Below are positions 1 to 8,390 of a DNA stretch of 64,000 nt, piece by piece. A program made the translations under genes and the position numbers. The first letter of the stretch is position 1, and the number at the start of each line of letters is the position of its first letter. The stretch covers positions 5,952,001-6,016,000 of the forward strand of contig NZ_CP060394.1 in the NCBI RefSeq assembly GCF_014274465.1. Reading direction: 5' to 3'. Under the pieces are notes generated by a model. The model had not been told where the DNA came from. It searched no databases and worked only from the letters and a program-made list of their open reading frames with translations. Origin of the DNA: Alloacidobacterium dinghuense (GTDB taxonomy: Bacteria > Acidobacteriota > Terriglobia > Terriglobales > Acidobacteriaceae).

Positions 1-1164
1 GCGGGTGCCTACCGTTTTGTGATGGCACGGCGGAGGCATCGCATGATGGCGCAGGTCCCTTATCAGCCGTTTGTGAGCCTGTTGAAGCCGCTGCATGGCA
101 ACGAGCCGAATCTTGACGCGCACATCACCAGCTTTTTCGAACAGCACTACGGCAATTTTGAAATCTTGTTCTGTGCACGCCACGCCAACGATGCAGGCCT
201 GCAGACTGCACGCAAGGTCGCTGCTCGTTATCCTTCCGTTCCGGTCAAATTCTTAACGACCGGCGAGCCCTCGTACATCAATGCCAAAGTGTCGTCGCTG
301 GAGAAGATGGCAGCCGCAGCGACGTCAGACATTTTCATCATCAGCGATAGCGATGTGCGAGTGACGCCGAACTATATTCGCGAAGTTGTTGCTCCATTTG
401 TGAATGCGAAAGTTGGAGCGGTCACTTGTCTCTATCGCGGTGTGGCTGACGAAGGCGTCTGGTCGGAGCTCGAAGCTGCGGGTATGTCCATCGAAATGAC
501 TTCAGGCGTGCTGGTCGCGAACATGATGGAGGGCATGCAATTCACATTGGGTCCGACGATGGCCGTGCGACGCAGTTGCGTCAATGAGATGGGTGGGTTC
601 GGCTATTTGGGACCGTACTGCGCGGACGATTTTATTCTGGGCAATCAGGTCGCGGCTCATGGACATGAAGTCGTCCTCTCGGATCACGTGATCGACCACA
701 TCGTTTTGAATCTGAGCTTTGCTGCATCGGTGAAGCATCAGGTTCGCTGGATGAAGTCGACGCGCTTTTCGCGCCCCAAAGGACACTTTGGAACGTCGCT
801 GACGTTTGCTGTGCCTTTTGGATTGCTCGCCGGTTTCGCGGCGTTGGCCCTGCACATGCCACGTTTGGCATTAGCGTTCGTCGTTTACAGCGTGGTGGCG
901 CGCGTGATGCTGGCGGCAGTCGTGGGCAAGACCGTAGTTGAGGAGCGTCATCTGCTGCGAACAAGTCTGCTCTATCCGCTGCGCGACCTGCTTGGATTCT
1001 TCTACTGGGCGGCGAGCTATGCGAGCAGTCACATATTGTGGCGTGGGCGCGTGTATCGCCTGGCTGAGGGCGGCCTGATGCTGCCGAGTCAGATCGAGGG
1101 CGACGAGCCAATGAAACGGTCGGCTGATAAAACGGTCGGCGAAGAACCGCTCAGGGGTCGCTGA
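1..1164 (+). CDS. hpnI: Hopanoid-type family 2/21 glycosyltransferase (HpnI-like), 5' end cut by window
   Basis: Membrane glycosyltransferase resembling ceramide glucosyltransferases (GT21) and HpnI, which adds N-acetylglucosamine to bacteriohopanetetrol. The frame is open from base 1, so the native start lies upstream. Visible signature: VSLLKPLHG near the N-terminus (residues about 24-32 of the visible frame), the D1/D2 motif SDSDV at about 115-119, a D3-type ADDFILG at about 206, and a QVRW motif (Q/RxxRW) at about 247-250. Several hydrophobic segments follow at about 265-350, as in GT21 enzymes. No other hopanoid gene (shc, hpnH, hpnK) is visible, but the upstream side is cut off. Family assignment is firm; the HpnI substrate is inferred from similarity. 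The next gene is convergent. Confidence 0.8.
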   Translation, partial: AGAYRFVMARRRHRMMAQVPYQPFVSLLKPLHGNEPNLDAHITSFFEQHYGNFEILFCARHANDAGLQTARKVAARYPSVPVKFLTTGEPSYINAKVSSLEKMAAAATSDIFIISDSDVRVTPNYIREVVAPFVNAKVGAVTCLYRGVADEGVWSELEAAGMSIEMTSGVLVANMMEGMQFTLGPTMAVRRSCVNEMGGFGYLGPYCADDFILGNQVAAHGHEVVLSDHVIDHIVLNLSFAASVKHQVRWMKSTRFSRPKGHFGTSLTFAVPFGLLAGFAALALHMPRLALAFVVYSVVARVMLAAVVGKTVVEERHLLRTSLLYPLRDLLGFFYWAASYASSHILWRGRVYRLAEGGLMLPSQIEGDEPMKRSADKTVGEEPLRGR

Positions 1165-1194
1165 ACGATTCTCTACTGACCGCTCCTTAGCAGC

Positions 1195-3156
1195 CTAGAG
1201 CGGCCGATCTGTATATAGCGTGTTGTGCGAGAGCTCCTGCAGTTTGACCAGATGCCCTGCCAGCAGTGTCTCCACATGATCGTGGTGGTCGCCGGGCACA
1301 AAGAGAAATTTGCGCGGACCATTGCCCCACGTCGCAGTCAGATCGTTGTCATCGAGAAAGATGTGCGGAGCATCGGGGTAGTATGAGCCCCAGATCATTG
1401 ATGAAGACTTGCCATTTACGAGCAATGCCTGCCGATGGGTGTAAAAGACGAGTGATGATCCGTCTGCCTGATCGCCATAAAGGATTAATTGATCGGTAGG
1501 CGATGCCAGGTGGTTGACGGTGTCTGCCATTGCCCGCGAGGACAGCATCGGCTCGAAGCGAACGAAGGCTATGTGTGCAGCGATCAAAAAGACAGCCGAG
1601 GTAAACGCGACGGATACTGTCGACTCAAATGAGTGGCCACGCCTGCGCAGAATCCACGCCACGAGCGGGCCCACGAGCAACGTCACAGCTGCCAGTGCAG
1701 CAGGTAATCGCAGTGCTGCGAACGAAGGGCCGGTGAGATCGAAGAAGTGGGACGAGGCCAGGGAATAATCACCCACGCCGCGATGCGCGAGCAGCGTACC
1801 GATGTCCGACTCATAGGGCAGATTGCGCGACGTCCACAGCCCGGCTCCAAGCGCGACGGCGGCAGCGATGCCGACGATCGCAAATGCAGCGTGCGCGCCG
1901 GTGAGCCACTTGCTTTTCGCGTTAAGCCAGCGTCCTGCTTCCGGCGCATCTTCGACTGCGCCCAATGCGCCTGCGGTCAGGATCAGCAGCGGAAGATAGG
2001 CTGGCCAGGTGTAGTACTCCTGATTGGTTGAGATGGCAAAGAAGAGCAGAATGAACGCGGCATAGAGCGCGAGCAGCAGGCCGGTGCGTGCGCGGAAACG
2101 TACCCGAGCCGCCATTCCGGCTGCTTCATAGGCTGTGCTGCGGGCATCGAGAAAGTGCAGCGTATCGGATGCGTTGTAGCGCACGTCGGCCCAGGCAAGC
2201 CTGCGATTCCGCCATGCGCGGCGCAGGGCAACCGGGAAGTACAGGCTCCAGGGGAAGAGCCAGACTAACTGACCCAGCCAGAAAACCCAGAACGGCTGCT
2301 TGTTGTAGTCGTGCGGATAGCGTCTGCCGAGGAAGCGCAGAACGTGCTCGTTGATGAAATAGAAGTAGAAGAAGCCGTGAACGTGTCCGGGCGTTGGGAC
2401 ATTGCCGACAGGATTGCCATGATCGGGATTTCGCATCCCGGCCAGGATGTGCCACGGTGCCGCAATCGCAAGAAACATGAGCAGGCCGGTCAACAGACGC
2501 AGTTGCCGCCACTTGCGCCATTCACCGGTAATGAAGAGATACGGGATTACGGCGGCAAGAAAGAAAACTGGAGCGATGAGCCCTTTTGCCAGCACCGCAA
2601 TTGCCAGGGCAGCGTACATCCCATACATGCGCGAGGGCTTGCGGTCTTCGAGGCCGGTGAGAAAACAGTAGAGCGCGAGTCCGATGAAGAACGTCAGGAT
2701 CGATTCCGGAATATAGAAGCGCGTCCAGAGAAAAACACCGAAGCTTGTCAAAATTGCCAGTGCTGCGTAGAAGCCGGCGCGCTCACTGTAAGCTCGCCGC
2801 GCCCAAAACCATGCGAGCACAGCACAAGCCAACACGCCGAGCGTCATGGGCAGATGCGTGGCAAACACGTTGTAACCGAAGATGTGATAATCAATCGCCA
2901 CCATCCAATAGGGCAGCGGAGGCTTCTCGAGATAGCGAATGCCGTTCACATAAAGCGTCACCCAGTCGCCGCTGACAGCCATGTGCTGGGCGGCGTTGGC
3001 GTGGGTTGCATCCGCATCATCTAAAAGAGAAGGCGTAAACAGCGCCGCAAAATGAACGGCGAGAAAGACGAGTAAGAGAAGCGTCCAGGTTTTTACCGGA
3101 GACGAAAGCAGTGCAGGTTTGCGAGGATTGATACCAGGCAATATCGATTCAATCAT
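1195..3156 (-). CDS. ArnT/PMT-like family 39 glycosyltransferase, integral membrane
   Basis: Multi-pass inner-membrane protein of 653 residues that should transfer a sugar from a polyprenyl-phosphate donor to a lipid or other envelope acceptor on the periplasmic face. The N-terminal region carries the family signature DDADATHANAA followed by GDWVTLYVNGIRYLEKPP, with the acidic pair after TM1 (about residues 46-48) matching the catalytic loop of ArnT/PMT. A later STNQEYYTWPAYLP motif (about residue 375) is also typical of GT39. It is about 100 residues longer than ArnT, with extra soluble sequence near residues 320-350 and at the C-terminus. It starts only 31 bp from the divergent CHAD gene. 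The acceptor is unknown; neighbouring hpnI suggests envelope lipid modification, but that is only context. Confidence 0.8.
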   Translation of the reverse strand: MIESILPGINPRKPALLSSPVKTWTLLLLVFLAVHFAALFTPSLLDDADATHANAAQHMAVSGDWVTLYVNGIRYLEKPPLPYWMVAIDYHIFGYNVFATHLPMTLGVLACAVLAWFWARRAYSERAGFYAALAILTSFGVFLWTRFYIPESILTFFIGLALYCFLTGLEDRKPSRMYGMYAALAIAVLAKGLIAPVFFLAAVIPYLFITGEWRKWRQLRLLTGLLMFLAIAAPWHILAGMRNPDHGNPVGNVPTPGHVHGFFYFYFINEHVLRFLGRRYPHDYNKQPFWVFWLGQLVWLFPWSLYFPVALRRAWRNRRLAWADVRYNASDTLHFLDARSTAYEAAGMAARVRFRARTGLLLALYAAFILLFFAISTNQEYYTWPAYLPLLILTAGALGAVEDAPEAGRWLNAKSKWLTGAHAAFAIVGIAAAVALGAGLWTSRNLPYESDIGTLLAHRGVGDYSLASSHFFDLTGPSFAALRLPAALAAVTLLVGPLVAWILRRRGHSFESTVSVAFTSAVFLIAAHIAFVRFEPMLSSRAMADTVNHLASPTDQLILYGDQADGSSLVFYTHRQALLVNGKSSSMIWGSYYPDAPHIFLDDNDLTATWGNGPRKFLFVPGDHHDHVETLLAGHLVKLQELSHNTLYTDRPL

Positions 3157-3187
3157 GATAATCCCAAAGCTTTAGAATATCAGCGCA

Positions 3188-4231
3188 GTGGAGCGAGCAA
3201 GATCAAACCGAACACAGGCTCGCCCGTCCCGAGCGGCCAAGCCCGATGCGCGCGAGGCGCACCTGCGCAAAATCACAGCAACATTGCGCGGAAATCTGGA
3301 GAAGTGCGCGAGCAATCCTGACGTCGATCCGGTGCACGACGTGCGCACAGGCACGCGCCGGCTTCAGGCCATGGTTGAGTCGATCCTGCGCGAGCGCGAT
3401 GAGGATCATTCGCTGCAAGAGCCAACGGAAGAATGGCTTGGCGCTCTAAAGAAGATGCGTCGCGCGGCTGCTCCGGTGCGCGATCTCGACGTTCATCGGA
3501 AACTCTTGCAGAAGTTGGTCAAGGAGATAAGCAGGAACGAAGCGACTGGGGCAACCGCTGGAGGCGGAAATGCTGCGATGAGTGCTCCTCCGGATGTTGC
3601 TGAGATTCCGGTAGTCGCCGCCCTGCCTGCTAATCCTCTGATAGAACACGCGCAACATTTGGATGCGTGGCTTCAACATGCGCGCCAGCACAATGCCGAA
3701 GCTCTCAAGAAGAAGGCCGCAAAGCTTCTCGCAAAATTCGACGCGGAAGCTGCTGCCTTTGAGTCCGCCATGAAGCTTTGGCCGCGTATGCGGCGACGTC
3801 CGCAAAGCGCCGCCATTGTTGCGCTCGAATCATTTGCGCGCCTCGTACATGAGATGGAGCAGCTTGATGCCAATAATCTGCACGACTTTCGCAAGGGTGC
3901 GAAGAAGGCGCGGTATATTGCGGAATCTGCTGCTGAAGATGCCCATGCCATTGCCGTCGGAAAGGTGCTCAAGAGGCTGCAGGACGACATCGGCGACTGG
4001 CATGACTGGCTGGTTCTTGCAGAGGAAGCCCGTACTGCGCTTGGAGACAAAGGCAACGACATCATCGCGTTGCTGGACACTGAACGTGACCATCACTACG
4101 TGCTCGCGATGAAAACGGTGAACCGGTTGCGCGGGAGGCTCATGGGCGAATGGCTGGCAACGTCGCAGCCCCGGCGTCGTTCTCCATCCTTAGCTTCAAA
4201 GACGACGCGAACGAGAACTGCGTCATCCTGA
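3188..4231 (+). CDS. CHAD domain protein (predicted polyphosphate-binding)
   Basis: 347-residue helical protein with a CHAD (conserved histidine alpha-helical) domain over about residues 25-310. The diagnostic basic/histidine segments are present: DPVHDVRTGTRRL at about 47-59 and HDFRKGAKKARY at about 230-242, plus DDIGDWHDW near 265. CHAD domains bind polyphosphate through this basic surface. The N-terminal 24 residues are Arg/Ala-rich. The GTG start at 3188 is only 31 bp from the divergent GT39 start and has no clear Shine-Dalgarno; a TAGAAT -10-like box lies about 10 bp upstream, so the message may be nearly leaderless (inference). The next gene is exopolyphosphatase and ppk1 is 4 kb away, supporting a polyP role. 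Confidence 0.85.
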   Translation: MERARSNRTQARPSRAAKPDAREAHLRKITATLRGNLEKCASNPDVDPVHDVRTGTRRLQAMVESILRERDEDHSLQEPTEEWLGALKKMRRAAAPVRDLDVHRKLLQKLVKEISRNEATGATAGGGNAAMSAPPDVAEIPVVAALPANPLIEHAQHLDAWLQHARQHNAEALKKKAAKLLAKFDAEAAAFESAMKLWPRMRRRPQSAAIVALESFARLVHEMEQLDANNLHDFRKGAKKARYIAESAAEDAHAIAVGKVLKRLQDDIGDWHDWLVLAEEARTALGDKGNDIIALLDTERDHHYVLAMKTVNRLRGRLMGEWLATSQPRRRSPSLASKTTRTRTASS

Positions 4232-4349
4232 TTGTGGGCCAAACGGGCTTCTAGATCTTGTTTCACGGCGCGCGTGCAATCTTTTTGTCACATAGTTCGT
4301 GTATCTTTCTTGAAAGACCCGAAGAAACCCGAGCACACTCCCCAAAAGA

Positions 4350-5894
4350 ATGCAGACGTTTGCCGCCATCGACATCGGTTCCAATTCCTGCCGACTCAAA
4401 ATTGCCCGTGTAGTTCAACATCAACTCAAAGTTTTGCACGAAGACCGTGAGGTTACGCGTCTTGGTGGCAGCGTATTTGAAACCGGCCTGGTTTCACCAG
4501 AGTCGATGGCCGCAACGCTCGACGCTCTGAAGCGCTTCTACCGCGCCACACAGTTGCATGGAGCGGATAAGGTCCGCGCGGTTGCCACGGCTGCCATGCG
4601 TGATGCACGCAATGCTCGCGCCTTCCTTGCCTGGGTGCGCGATGAGACTGGCTGGGACGTTGAGATTATCTCGGGACTTGAGGAAGGTCGCCTGATACAT
4701 CGCGGCATCATGAGCAACGAGCCTGGAACCGCAGGCCGCTGCCTGCTGATCGACGTGGGCGGCGGCAGTTGCGAGATTTCGCTCTCAGAACGTAAGCGCA
4801 TTAAGGAGACCGTCAGCGTCCCGCTCGGTGCGGTGCGGCTGACCGAAGAATTTCTGCAAAGCGATCCGCCGTCGAAAGAAGATATCGCGCGTCTCAAGCA
4901 GTTCATCGCTCGCGAACTCCGCAAGGCCGAGCGGCGCGTCCATCCGGTGGAAGTTCAGACCGTGATCGCTACATCGGGCACGGCGGCTGCGCTCTCGGAA
5001 GCCGGCAAGTCTTTGGTGAGCAAACAGCGAGCCAGGGAAGCAACCGGGAAAAGCGACAGCCTCACACCAACGCAGCACGTCCGCAAGCTGACCGAAAAGC
5101 TCACGAAGATGACCAACGACGAGCGGACGAGCGTCCAGGGTGTCGGGCCCCGCCGATCCGAGATCATCGTTGCCGGGGCGCAGGTTTTCGCTGAGCTGCT
5201 CGAAGCATACAGGTTGCCAGGATTCCGTTATTCCTCGATGGGGCTGCGCGATGGGATTCTCGCTCAGATGCTCGCCGAGCAGGATCCGCGGGCAACGGCG
5301 CATCAACAATTTGAGCGGGACCGGTGGGAGTCAGTGCTTGAAACCTGCCGCAAATATGGTGTTGATCCGCGTCAGGCGGAGCCTGTACGCCAACATGCTG
5401 TGCAGCTTTTTCGGGACCTTGATCCGGTGCATAGGCTGCCTCCTGAATATCTCACCTGGCTGGAAACGGCGGCGATGCTGCGCGATATCGGCAAGTTCAT
5501 GAACTATCAGGGCTATCATCGGCATGCGCAGTACATCATCGCCAACTCGGAAATGTTCGGATTTACGCCGGCGCAGCGCGTCATTACCTCGGCCGTCGCG
5601 CGCTATCTCGGCAAGAGCCGGCCGGAGCCAACGGGACGCACCATGCGGCAGGTGCCTCCGGAGGAGCATGAGCATGTGCGTCGTGCGGTGGTTTTATTGC
5701 GGCTCGCGGTGGCGCTCAATCAGGACCGAGCCAGCGACGTTTTGCGGGTAAAAGTGCGCGTCTATCCCAAGCAGGTATTGCTGGAAATCAGTCCGGGGCC
5801 TACCGGTGCAGCTCTGGAACTCTGGTCGCTGCGCAAGGAAGCGGTTTACTTCCGCGAGGTTTTCCGCAGAGACCTCTTCGTCACGTTGGTATAA
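4350..5894 (+). CDS. ppx: Exopolyphosphatase / pppGpp phosphohydrolase (Ppx/GppA)
   Basis: 514-residue Ppx/GppA enzyme that removes terminal phosphates from polyphosphate, and in some members the 5' phosphate of pppGpp. The ASKHA ATPase-like half shows phosphate loop 1 (DIGSNSCRLKIARV, about residues 8-21) and the glycine-rich loop IDVGGGSCEIS (about 134-144). The C-terminal half is an HD-like domain with DIGKFMNYQGYHRHA near 378-392, as in E. coli Ppx. Length agrees with the two-domain Ppx family. It lies 118 bp after the CHAD gene on the same strand and may be co-transcribed. Its 3' end overlaps the convergent sixA gene by 49 bp. Ppx versus GppA specificity cannot be read from sequence; polyP neighbours favour Ppx. 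Confidence 0.93.
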   Translation: MQTFAAIDIGSNSCRLKIARVVQHQLKVLHEDREVTRLGGSVFETGLVSPESMAATLDALKRFYRATQLHGADKVRAVATAAMRDARNARAFLAWVRDETGWDVEIISGLEEGRLIHRGIMSNEPGTAGRCLLIDVGGGSCEISLSERKRIKETVSVPLGAVRLTEEFLQSDPPSKEDIARLKQFIARELRKAERRVHPVEVQTVIATSGTAAALSEAGKSLVSKQRAREATGKSDSLTPTQHVRKLTEKLTKMTNDERTSVQGVGPRRSEIIVAGAQVFAELLEAYRLPGFRYSSMGLRDGILAQMLAEQDPRATAHQQFERDRWESVLETCRKYGVDPRQAEPVRQHAVQLFRDLDPVHRLPPEYLTWLETAAMLRDIGKFMNYQGYHRHAQYIIANSEMFGFTPAQRVITSAVARYLGKSRPEPTGRTMRQVPPEEHEHVRRAVVLLRLAVALNQDRASDVLRVKVRVYPKQVLLEISPGPTGAALELWSLRKEAVYFREVFRRDLFVTLV

Positions 5895-6373
5895 ACACCG
5901 CGCAAGATGCGCGGATCGACCAGCCAGTTCAGCACGCCTGGACGACGCCCGCAGTCGACGCGTGCGATGGCTCCTTTGCGCAGGCGAAGACTTGCGCGGC
6001 CCGGCGAAACAATCATCGAGCCGAGAAAATGCTCCAGATTGGGGTTGTGGCCAACCACCAAGATATTTTCGTGTGGTCCCAGGCCGGCGATGTACTGCTG
6101 GAAAGTGGCGACTGTCGCACCCGGAGCCAAGGCATCTGTTACCTGGATTTTCGTGTCATAACCGACTTCCGTCCCAACCAGTGAGGCAGTTTGTAATGCA
6201 CGTTTCAGCGGGCTGGATGCGATCAGATCAAACTGCACCCGCAACGCATTCAGAAAGCTGCCGACGAGAATGCATTGCTGCTTTCCTTCCTTGTCCAACG
6301 GGCGCTTCACGTCCAGGAGGGGATTTTCGCGGCGTATACCCGCACTTGCATGGCGAAGAACGTAGAGATTCAT
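5846..6373 (-). CDS. sixA: Phosphohistidine phosphatase SixA (histidine phosphatase superfamily)
   Basis: 175-residue member of the RHG histidine phosphatase superfamily, of the short SixA type that dephosphorylates phosphohistidine in HPt proteins or NPr. The catalytic histidine sits in LRHAS (H8), the second basic motif in SSPLKRALQTA (about 53-63), and the second histidine in VVGHNPNLEHFL (H109). It is cytoplasmic with no signal peptide. The first codon ATG at 6373 is close to the motif, as expected. The 3' end overlaps ppx convergently by 49 bp. No phosphorelay protein is nearby; the surrounding genes are polyphosphate genes, and Ppk1 itself works through a phosphohistidine. Confidence 0.9.
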   Translation of the reverse strand: MNLYVLRHASAGIRRENPLLDVKRPLDKEGKQQCILVGSFLNALRVQFDLIASSPLKRALQTASLVGTEVGYDTKIQVTDALAPGATVATFQQYIAGLGPHENILVVGHNPNLEHFLGSMIVSPGRASLRLRKGAIARVDCGRRPGVLNWLVDPRILRGVYTNVTKRSLRKTSRK

Positions 6374-6471
6374 GAATTGGTAAGGCCTTTTTTCAACTGT
6401 GAGTATGCGAGAGCCAGTAGTTTCTGGCCAGCATCTTAACCTGATTGTAACAATTGGTTGGTTTGGTCTTT

Positions 6472-6717
6472 TCAGGCGGGGCGTCGACCGGAAGTAACTG
6501 GAGCAGGCGAGGGGATCGGCTCGACAGGAAAGCCAGGATCAACGCCCGAGCTTCCCGGCCTGGAAGGCGGAAGCGGATCCGGGTCTGGATCGGGCTCCGG
6601 CGCGGGTTTGGGAGACGGTTGCGGCCAGGTCCCGGGGTCGATGCCGGGAATTCTATTGAGAAGCGTCGGGTGGAGCTGAGAGAGTAACCAACGTGATAGG
6701 GGGTCGGAGGTCGCCAT
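6472..6717 (-). CDS. Small Pro/Asp-rich hypothetical protein
   Basis: Possible 81-residue protein starting MATSDPLSRWLLSQLHP, with a central run of Pro-Glu/Asp-Pro dipeptides followed by a Pro/Gly/Ser tail. It lies 57 bp downstream of the methyltransferase stop on the same strand, so it could end that operon. There is no domain match and only a weak ribosome binding site. The same stretch read on the plus strand gives a Gly/Ser repeat, so the coding strand is not certain. The compositional bias (PxPxP) hints at an extended linker or surface peptide. No function is proposed. Confidence 0.4.
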   Translation of the reverse strand: MATSDPLSRWLLSQLHPTLLNRIPGIDPGTWPQPSPKPAPEPDPDPDPLPPSRPGSSGVDPGFPVEPIPSPAPVTSGRRPA

Positions 6718-6774
6718 GGTGCTCAGTGTGATAGAAGGGGGCAAGCCGCTATGGGTTGCCCGGAACTGCGAGAC

Positions 6775-7425
6775 TCATCGCTGCCAAAGTTGACTTATTA
6801 GTAATCCACGGAGCCACTGCTTTTCGCTGCACAATTGAAATCCACATCCCTCCAACGCGGTTTGCTGGTCGGGCAAGGACCGCACTTCGAGTCCGGTTAA
6901 CAGGCCGAAGGCTGCATAAAGGCTTGAAATGACGGCTCGCCCAGCTACGGAAGCAGTTTCTCCTGATGACCGCGCAAACTCTGAAACCACCCATGAGGCA
7001 TTTGCGGCTAACCGGGGAGTAATTCGGTCTACAAGTGCCTCAAGATCAGGCTGAAATAAGCAATCAAAGAAGAAATGTGTGACGACGAGGTCGTAGCCAC
7101 TTTTGGCAGGTGTGAAGCCGCGAGCGTCGGCCTCGTGCAGGGTGATGCGCCTTCGCGCTTCGGGCGTGAGCCGTTCTCTTAGGAGACGCAGCATGGCCGG
7201 ACTTATATCGACCACGTCAGCTTCAATCTGAGGATTGGAGTGAAGTAGCCGCGCCAGGAACCGTCCATCGCCGTCACCGAGCACCAGGGCACGCCGAGCA
7301 CTCGTAAAACTGGGCAAGAAGTGAAAGCGGCAACGTTCCAGTGACCGTCCGAATGTTGAATACTCCAGCCAGCGATAAGGCCGAGCCAGACGATCGAAGT
7401 TCAGCTGGCGGCTCACCCTAGCCAC
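6775..7425 (-). CDS. Class I SAM-dependent methyltransferase
   Basis: 216-residue Rossmann-fold methyltransferase. Motif I is ALVLGDGDGRFLARLL (about 46-61), with GDGDG in place of the more usual GxGxG; motif II is EADVVDISPAML (about 72-83), with the ribose-binding acidic residue; an acidic ADARGF motif lies near 104; YDLVVTHFFFDCL (about 117-129) is the post-II strand. It overlaps the upstream membrane-protein gene by 13 bp, so the two are translationally coupled and probably act together. The substrate is unknown; a small molecule or lipid made by the membrane partner is plausible (inference). Confidence 0.8.
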   Translation of the reverse strand: MARVSRQLNFDRLARPYRWLEYSTFGRSLERCRFHFLPSFTSARRALVLGDGDGRFLARLLHSNPQIEADVVDISPAMLRLLRERLTPEARRRITLHEADARGFTPAKSGYDLVVTHFFFDCLFQPDLEALVDRITPRLAANASWVVSEFARSSGETASVAGRAVISSLYAAFGLLTGLEVRSLPDQQTALEGCGFQLCSEKQWLRGLLISQLWQR

Positions 7426-8288
7426 GCCACAAAGAGGAGTGGTGTCAGTAAGGCTGCGTCGACAGCGACACGTAGTTGCAGGGGGCCAAAACGCTGCTTG
7501 CGGCTCGCCAGCCAGACGAGCAAAAAGGCGCTCATCGCTGAAGCCAGAAAAAGGCTCACACTGGCGCCATCATGGAGACAGAGCAATGCCATAGCCAGGG
7601 AAAGCGCCAGCGTCGTTGATGCAAGACCTCGCAGGTGTCGTGCGGCCCATGACGTTGTTGAATGCGATGAATCTGTCGCGGAACCCTCCCAACTCTCGAT
7701 CGCTACGCAATTCAGCCAGCACAAAACAGCGAAGATGGCGACCGGAGGTACCAGCGCAGACTTTCCGTTGGTGTCCCGTGCCCAGGTCGGTACTGCGGTT
7801 GCGACGGCAAACAGCACGCCTACGGCAAGCTCCTTCGGAAGCCATCGCTCTGCCTGGCGCCCATGAGTATGCACAATCAGGAAATAAAACGCTGCGAAGG
7901 CGAAGACGGCAGCGTCCCCTAAACGAGCCGCTGGCGACATTCGAGTAAATATGATCCAGGCAAAAGCCGGACTGACGATCGCACCGGCTATGAGAAAGGT
8001 CGATCGATGCTGTGAATAGAAGAAGTGCCGCTCACGAAGACGCTGCCAATTCGTACGATCCAATCCGTCAAGAATGCGGTCTGCCACGTAGATCAACCAT
8101 GTTCCGACGGCCAGCAATGCAGGCGCTAACACAGGCAAATCGATATGCGCGACGCGGGAAAAACTCCAGCACCACAATGCGGCAACTGTCGGGGCATCCA
8201 GGCTGAGTAAGTGCCAATACACGGGGAGCTTCGCCGGGATGCTGGTGAATCGCGTTGTTGCCGAGGTCTGCTCAGCTGCAAGAGCCAC
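7413..8288 (-). CDS. Polytopic membrane protein, possibly UbiA-superfamily-like
   Basis: 291-residue inner-membrane protein with about 8 hydrophobic segments. After the second segment a YVADRILDGLDR motif (about 68-79) resembles the Asp-rich first motif of UbiA prenyltransferases, and a KELAVGVLF stretch lies near 153. The second UbiA Asp motif is not convincing, so assignment to that family is tentative. The start is GTG at 8288. The stop overlaps the methyltransferase start by 13 bp, indicating a two-gene unit. It lies 102 bp downstream of ppk1 on the same strand, so it may be transcribed with it. Confidence 0.6.
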   Translation of the reverse strand: MALAAEQTSATTRFTSIPAKLPVYWHLLSLDAPTVAALWCWSFSRVAHIDLPVLAPALLAVGTWLIYVADRILDGLDRTNWQRLRERHFFYSQHRSTFLIAGAIVSPAFAWIIFTRMSPAARLGDAAVFAFAAFYFLIVHTHGRQAERWLPKELAVGVLFAVATAVPTWARDTNGKSALVPPVAIFAVLCWLNCVAIESWEGSATDSSHSTTSWAARHLRGLASTTLALSLAMALLCLHDGASVSLFLASAMSAFLLVWLASRKQRFGPLQLRVAVDAALLTPLLFVAWLG

Positions 8289-8390
8289 ACTTTATTGTAA
8301 GAGGCCAACACGAATCCGAGGAGCTGAAGCGGCTCCAAATACCCGCGAACGCTCTGGATGCACGAGCCAAGCATTCGCTTTGAGTCGCAA

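Noticed and set aside
1180-1203. CCGCTC/GAGCGG inverted repeat between the first two genes
   Set aside because: Short stem, 12-nt loop and no T tract, and it overlaps the GT39 stop codon; not strong enough to call a terminator.
2311-3024. 237-codon plus-strand open frame opposite the GT39 gene
   Set aside because: Antisense to a clear membrane glycosyltransferase, no ribosome binding site.
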